This document shows, one piece after another, positions 22,734 through 26,660 of a DNA stretch of 26,660 bases. Below the pieces are notes generated by a model. It saw only the letters and a program-made list of their open reading frames with translations. It ran no database searches and was not told where the DNA came from. Both the position numbers and the translations under genes were made by a program. The stretch spans positions 1-26,660 of the forward strand of contig JACZRM010000002.1 of assembly GCA_022576105.1 (NCBI GenBank). Direction: 5' to 3'. Source of the stretch: Chloroflexota bacterium (lineage in GTDB: Bacteria > Chloroflexota > Dehalococcoidia > UBA3495). Numbering within the stretch: position 1 is the stretch's first letter; each line of letters opens with the position of its first letter.

Positions 22734-22859
22734 GTCTAATTGCGGTGATATTGCCAATTAAAATCGCCATGTTGTATCAGAATCATCCCGAAATTGCTGG
22801 TTAGAAACTAGGGAACTGACTGCAAACGAGATGGCTGGTGTTCGAGCATAGTCTGCTCC

Positions 22860-23205
22860 CTACTTGATGCGGGGGTCGGCAATAAAATCGCAGTCGTCTT
22901 TTCGGCGGAAGCCGGAACCCATTCATCCAAACTCCTCATGAAGGGCACGCCATTGGCGATTGCACTGCTCGATTTGCTCAACCTTCCCGGTGCGTTTCCC
23001 TTCCCTGATGGCTTTTTCGCGAGCGATGGCACCACCTATCGCGGCATAACAAACCAACGCGTGCACTTGGCGCCGTTTGATAAATCCATCGATCAATTGA
23101 TTCATGTGTTGCCAGGCGCTTTGTCAATTGCGTCGGGGGAGATTGGAGGTTCGCCTACTATAAGGAACCGTTCAGGCTGCTGGTCAAGAGATAGATGCAT
23201 AGCCG
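22860..23205 (-). pseudogene. Decayed stand-alone GIY-YIG nuclease gene
   Basis: Three pieces together recover a small GIY-YIG (UPF0213-like) nuclease. The N-terminal piece, CIYLLTSSLNGSL, lies at about 23161-23199. After a frameshift at about 23160, TSNLPRR follows, then an in-frame TGA at 23124-23126. An intact 60-codon segment at 22923-23105 then reads WQHMNQLIDGFIKRRQVHAL into AIAREKAIREGKR and QWRALHEEFG. These match the usual order YILTSKRNGTLYIGV, NL..R.WQHK, GFTK.Y.VH.LVYYE, AI.REK.IK.W. The GIY-YIG core itself is destroyed, so no activity is expected. REP-like palindromes flank it on both sides (22893-22921, overlapping its 3' end, and 23233-23263). The rest of the 730-base gap (22734-23464) holds nothing else I recognise. 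Confidence 0.75.
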
Positions 23206-23263
23206 GCCAGTCCTTGATACCGGGCTGGAACGCGGGATTTCGGCTTTCGCCGGAACGACGAAG
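22893..23263. mobile_element. REP-like inverted pair enclosing the GIY-YIG remnant
   Basis: The left unit (22893-22921, GTCGTCTTTTCGGCGG... CCGGAACCCA) and the right unit (23233-23263, GGGATTTCGGC... GGAACGACGAAG) are inverted relatives of about 28 bases. The same left and right types, in the same orientation, make the short pairs at 6459-6538 and 9933-10020. A small non-classical mobile unit is inferred. Confidence 0.5.
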
Positions 23264-23464
23264 CTAACGCAGAGGGCTTTCTCCCTAGCTAAAATTTGGG
23301 ATGACTCAGGTACTTTAGGTAAATAACCGCGGGCCGAGAATATTTCTCTCGGCGCGTCTGTCCCCAACTTTCCCTGCTACAATAGAGGCCAAATTGCCCG
23401 TTTCCCTTGCTCCCGGAGCTTAGGCGACCAGACCCATGATTAATCGTAGGAGGGCTTCTCTGCG

Positions 23465-24652
23465 TTGGCTTACCTATCGCGGCTCAGCCTGACCAACTTT
23501 CGCAATTTTGTAGAGCTGGAACTTGACTTGCCCCTGGGCGTGGTGGTCTTCGCCGGAGACAACGCTCAGGGAAAGACCACCTTGCTAGAGGCAGCCTATC
23601 TGCTGGCCATCGCCCGTTCCTTTCGGGCTGAAAACGAACGGGAGGTAATCAACTTTCAAGCCGGCGCAAATGGTGGGCAAGCCCTGGTTAGAGGTATCGT
23701 TCAGCGTGAGGGTCGGCGGATTTCGGTCAATATCGGGTACCAGAGCACCGTCGCGGTCAGGCCATCCGGGAATGGCGGGTCGGCCGGAGGCGAGGGGTTG
23801 GGATACTCGGTGCGCAAACAGATCCGGGTTGACCGCATCAAAAAGACCGCTGCTGAGCTGGTGGGTACCGTGGGAGCGGTGTTGTTCAGCGCCGACGATG
23901 TGGCGCTGATCTATGGTTCTCCTTCAGACCGACGTCGCTATCTGGATATCCTGATTTCCCAGGCTGACCCGGCGTACATCAAGGCGTTGCAGCGCTATCA
24001 GCGGGTGGTGCAGCAGCGCAACCAACTACTGAAGCTGCGGCGGGAAGGTCGCGCCCAGGCCGACGAACTGGAGTTCTGGGACGGTGAGCTGGTGCGGGAA
24101 GGGTCGGCAATTACCTGGCGGCGGCAGGAGACTATGCGCCGGCTCTCGACCTTCTGCGCTGAACATCACGATCAGCTAAGTCAAGGTGGCGAAGACTTTC
24201 GAGTGGAGTACCGGCCAAGTGTGACCGGGGGCGGCAGTCTGGAGGACACCGAGGAGCGGTATCGTGAGTCTTTGGCGGCGTTTCAGCAGCGAGAGTCGGC
24301 CACCGCTACCACCGCTGTCGGGCCGCATCGAGACGATTTTAAGCTAATTGTTAACGGCCTGGACATGGGTACCTTTGCTTCCCGAGGAGAGGCTCGTACG
24401 CTGGCTTTGACTCTGCGCTTGGCCGAGGCATCGTACCTGTCGGCCGCCCGGGGCGATGAGCCGGTGGTGCTGCTGGATGATGTGCTCTCTGAGATGGACC
24501 CGGCCCGGCGGCAGCGGGTCCTGGAAAAAGTTGGCCGGTATCAGCAGTCGCTGATCACCACCACCGATATTGCCCTGGTTCGGGGTCACTTTGGCAGCGC
24601 CGCATCCTATTTCAGGGTTGAAGGAGGAAGGGTGATTGCCCTAAAAAACTAA
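23465..24652 (+). CDS. recF: DNA replication and repair protein RecF
   Basis: A 395-residue SMC-like ATPase that, with RecO and RecR, loads RecA at single-strand gaps. N-terminal YLSRLSLTNFRNFVELELDL leads to Walker A GDNAQGKT (31-38) and LLEAAYLLAIARSFR. The middle has VGAVLFSADDVALIYGSPSDRRRYLD; further on come TAVGPHRDDFKL, RGEARTLALTLRLAEA (signature region) and Walker B/D-loop VLLDDVLSEMDPARR. Length and order are normal for the family. The start is TTG at 23465 with AGGAGGG ten bases upstream; no ATG is available near the N-terminus. It is not beside dnaA, dnaN or gyrB, the usual neighbours. The hairpin at 24651-24677 follows immediately. Confidence 0.97.
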   Translation: MAYLSRLSLTNFRNFVELELDLPLGVVVFAGDNAQGKTTLLEAAYLLAIARSFRAENEREVINFQAGANGGQALVRGIVQREGRRISVNIGYQSTVAVRPSGNGGSAGGEGLGYSVRKQIRVDRIKKTAAELVGTVGAVLFSADDVALIYGSPSDRRRYLDILISQADPAYIKALQRYQRVVQQRNQLLKLRREGRAQADELEFWDGELVREGSAITWRRQETMRRLSTFCAEHHDQLSQGGEDFRVEYRPSVTGGGSLEDTEERYRESLAAFQQRESATATTAVGPHRDDFKLIVNGLDMGTFASRGEARTLALTLRLAEASYLSAARGDEPVVLLDDVLSEMDPARRQRVLEKVGRYQQSLITTTDIALVRGHFGSAASYFRVEGGRVIALKN

Positions 24653-24677
24653 TACCCGACCCAAAGGGCCGGGTATT
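24651..24677 (-). terminator. Convergent terminator after recF and the coiled-coil gene
   Basis: AATACCCG-A-CCC pairs with GGG-C-CGGGTATT around AAA. Read on the minus strand the stem is followed by AGTTTTTTAGG, a good T-run, so it ends the coiled-coil gene at 24723-25694. On the plus strand it lies just after the recF stop but lacks a T-run. Confidence 0.75.
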
Positions 24678-24722
24678 ATCAAGTGCTGCCGGGGGTTTGG
24701 CTCCCCAGAGGGCCGAACCGTT

Positions 24723-25694
24723 CTATTTGCCGTGGCTGCTGGAGGGACGACGCTTTTTGGTGCTCTTAGCCTTGCTGGATACCACCTTCGGGGCCGGTTC
24801 TACTGCCGGGACCGGGGCTTCATCAGGTTCCACGCTATCCCGAGCGGCGTTTAGCTGCACAATTGGCTGGTCCCATTCGGTGCTGCCGTTCAGGAACATC
24901 GACGGATCGACCAACTTGGCGCGTACTTGGGCCAATACTTCCAGGGATTCGGTCTCCAACTTGGCCGCCTCAGCGTATATTTTCTGGGCTTCCAGTTCTT
25001 CCTGTACCGCTGCCTTTACCAACTCGGCTTCGGCCATCGTCCGGCGGGCTTCCAACTGAGCATAGTTCTTCATCTCATTGCATTCTTGCTCGGCGGCGGA
25101 GCGAGCCAGGCGTAATATCTCCTGACCCTGGTCCTTGGCTTCAGACATTACCCGTTCCCGGTAAACGTCGGCTTCATTCCTAACATTCTGGGCCTGGTTC
25201 AATTGGTCTTGGGCTTCGCGTTGCACCTCTGCCATTACCCGTTCCCGATAAGCGTCGGATTCATTCCGGATATTCTGGGCCTGGTCTAACTTGTCCTGGG
25301 CCTTTTTCTGGGAGTCGGCCTTGGTCTTTTCGGCAAAAGCTTCGGTTTCTTCCCGGTTGGCCCGAGCCCGTTCATGCTCTATCCGGACCTGCTCTTGGCT
25401 CCTCTCGGCTTCGGCTTCCAGACGCTTGGCCCGTCCCAAGGTTTGCTCGCCGTCGCTAATCAGTTTCTGGCATACCTCTTTGGTGGCTTCTAGAATCTCG
25501 TTGGCAATCTTCTGCCGGGCGGTTTCCGCCTGGTTGCGGCTGGCCTTGGCCTGGCTCAGCTGCTCTTCAATAGAGGCTTCCGGGACCGGCTCGTCTCCGC
25601 CGGTTTGGGCGGCCACCAGCGACGAAGCTACCAGGTCGGCAACCCGCCGGTTGACACTGGTCTTTCTTCTGGGTGTGGTTCTGGCTCTGGGCAT
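24723..25694 (-). CDS. Long coiled-coil protein with basic ends, function unknown
   Basis: A 323-residue, soluble, highly charged protein. Residues 1-17 (RARTTPRRKTSVNRR) and the last 15 (KAKSTKKRRPSSSHGK) are basic; the middle (about 42-262) is one long coiled coil. Inside it a block of about 29 residues is duplicated: QAQNIRNESDAYRERVMAEV and QAQNVRNEADVYRERVMSEA (about 138-195). Basic tails with a rod-like centre recall cytoskeletal, polar-scaffold or nucleoid-associated proteins, and the Ala/Gln/Glu-rich rod has a DivIVA-like flavour, but no family-defining motif is visible. ATG at 25694 follows AAGGGGGATTA. A weak promoter can be proposed at 25747-25775, and an intrinsic terminator follows. 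The gene stands alone, convergent with recF. Confidence 0.75.
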   Translation of the reverse strand: MPRARTTPRRKTSVNRRVADLVASSLVAAQTGGDEPVPEASIEEQLSQAKASRNQAETARQKIANEILEATKEVCQKLISDGEQTLGRAKRLEAEAERSQEQVRIEHERARANREETEAFAEKTKADSQKKAQDKLDQAQNIRNESDAYRERVMAEVQREAQDQLNQAQNVRNEADVYRERVMSEAKDQGQEILRLARSAAEQECNEMKNYAQLEARRTMAEAELVKAAVQEELEAQKIYAEAAKLETESLEVLAQVRAKLVDPSMFLNGSTEWDQPIVQLNAARDSVEPDEAPVPAVEPAPKVVSSKAKSTKKRRPSSSHGK

Positions 25695-26038
25695 TAATCC
25701 CCCTTAATTTGGGTGGTGAGATAGTTTGGCACACTGAACGCTAAATCTATTACAGACTAAACCCACATACTTCAACCGGCACAGAGAGTTAGCACCCTGT
25801 CTTGTTGGGTGATGTTCCTAATATCAATGGGAAATCTGATATGTTTAGAAAAACGACGGGACGTTAAACAGAGGGAACAAACGCCAAGGCTGCATAACAA
25901 GCAAAGCGATGGCCAACAACGCGTCGCAGGCCACAACGCAACGCCCCGGCCATCCCTGAAGCTGGCCCTGAATCTTGAGTTGATGCTGGGAGAGTTAGCC
26001 CGAAAGGAGGCGGACCGACTCTGGGATAGCCCTGGCGA
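25695..26038. other. Intergenic region with one promoter candidate
   Basis: A 344-base space between two minus-strand genes. On the minus strand TTGAAG (25770-25775), a 17-bp spacer and TAATAG (25747-25752) form a weak sigma70-like pair about 50 bases before the coiled-coil gene. Nothing else was recognised; a plus-strand frame at 25809-26147 has no family features and is unlikely to be a gene. Confidence 0.4.
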
Positions 26039-26518
26039 TTACTGGGCTAGAACTGCATCCCAAGGCCCGGGGAATTTGCCGCTGGGCCGGTCGCCGTGCA
26101 GGAACAGCCGTTCCTGGCGGTACCACTCCGCGCGGGGAGCTTCGTAGTAGACCTCGATACCGTTGCCGTCCGGGTCCTGGAAATAAATGCCCAGGGAAAT
26201 ACCGTGATCGGCAGTGCGCATGGGCACCTGCTTCTCATCTAGCCGGTTATAGAACTCTTTCAGGTCTTCCAGATTGTCCATGCGCCAGGCCATGTGATTG
26301 AGACCCACCTGCCCCGGCTGGGGGCTTGCGGCGTTCTGGCCCACTTCCACCAGTGCAATCTCGTGGGACTCGTCTTTGTTGGCCGACATGAAAGCGGCCC
26401 GGCCGGGAACCAGGTCGTAGGTATGCAGGCCCAGGATGTCCTCGTACCATTTTTGGGACTCTGCGGCGTTACGCACGTAGATGTTTATGTGGCCCAGATA
26501 CTTTGGAGTGTAGCCCAT
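26039..26518 (-). CDS. VOC-family (glyoxalase/extradiol dioxygenase-like) protein
   Basis: A 159-residue protein with two paired beta-alpha-beta-beta-beta modules of the vicinal oxygen chelate fold. Module 1 (about 6-60) starts YLGHINIYVRNAAESQKWYE with likely metal ligand H10. Module 2 (about 70-128) starts VGLNHMAWRM with H75 and ends DPDGNGIEVYYE with E122, the usual 2-His-1-Glu set. That set suggests a metal-dependent ring-cleaving dioxygenase or related isomerase; the substrate is not deducible. The last 30 residues (RAEWYRQERLFLHGDRPSG) look like the substrate-side extension found in CatE-type enzymes. No signal peptide. ATG at 26518 follows GAGGGAGCAAATC on the minus strand, a good ribosome binding site. 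Confidence 0.92.
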   Translation of the reverse strand: MGYTPKYLGHINIYVRNAAESQKWYEDILGLHTYDLVPGRAAFMSANKDESHEIALVEVGQNAASPQPGQVGLNHMAWRMDNLEDLKEFYNRLDEKQVPMRTADHGISLGIYFQDPDGNGIEVYYEAPRAEWYRQERLFLHGDRPSGKFPGPWDAVLAQ

Positions 26519-26626
26519 GATTTGCTCCCTCAGTGTGTGGTTCAGTTATTCTACCAGATTCACTACAGCCTGGAGGAAGGCAGCCGCCGTGGCATCGTTT
26601 CGTCGAGGGATATAACCCCGATGTAG

Positions 26627-26648
26627 GGGCGCACCTGAGTGTGCGCCC
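26627..26648. repeat. Short hairpin, probably a dispersed repeat
   Basis: GGGCGCAC (26627-26634) pairs with GTGCGCCC (26641-26648) around CTGAGT, upstream of the VOC gene and near the right edge. There is no T-run on either side. Confidence 0.5.
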
Positions 26649-26660
26649 AAGGCAGACGCT

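Overview
The window looks like part of a bacterial chromosome of the Chloroflexota, probably near Dehalococcoidia/SAR202. This is inferred from gene content only (an ArlH/KaiC-like ATPase fused to a receiver, a DUF1800-DUF1501-NHL set, paired SMP-30 lactonases, LiaF-like and VOC proteins, coiled-coil proteins, GC-rich coding). No rRNA, tRNA, CRISPR array or intact transposase was seen.

Layout. (1) 1-3344, minus strand: a signalling cluster. A cut-down sensor/receiver chimera overlaps a hybrid histidine kinase by ATGA, followed by a receiver-ATPase fusion that runs off the left edge. The fusion resembles ArlH, the ATPase of archaellum/type IV pilus-like machines. (2) 3811-6305: a membrane protein, a lipoprotein-like protein with a signal-peptidase fold, and a type IV pilin-like protein. 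(3) 6771-9848: a duplicated ferredoxin-like barrel protein, a coiled-coil protein and an HtrA-type protease. (4) 10182-13613, minus strand: three genes that look like one undescribed system: a coiled-coil/adaptor protein, a pseudo-ATPase and an active BrxD-like (DUF2791) ATPase, with no other BREX genes nearby. (5) 13892-17757, plus strand: two tandem SMP-30 lactonases, a cupin, a LiaF-like protein and a CoA-binding protein. (6) 18277-22073: DUF1800, DUF1501 and NHL beta-propeller genes, preceded by a good sigma70 promoter and a palindrome. (7) 22299-24652: a Fur-family regulator, a decayed GIY-YIG nuclease gene and recF. (8) 24723-26518, minus strand: a repetitive coiled-coil protein and a VOC-family dioxygenase-like protein.

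Between genes there are several classes of short repeat. One is a REP-like palindrome that occurs as inverted pairs at three places (6459-6538, 9933-10020, 22893-23263); in the third pair the space between the palindromes holds the GIY-YIG remnant. Another is a set of 13-15 nt minisatellite arrays, three of which lie just upstream of start codons. The BrxD-like triad and the REP/GIY-YIG arrangement are the most promising leads. All family assignments come from reading motifs by eye; no database search was run.
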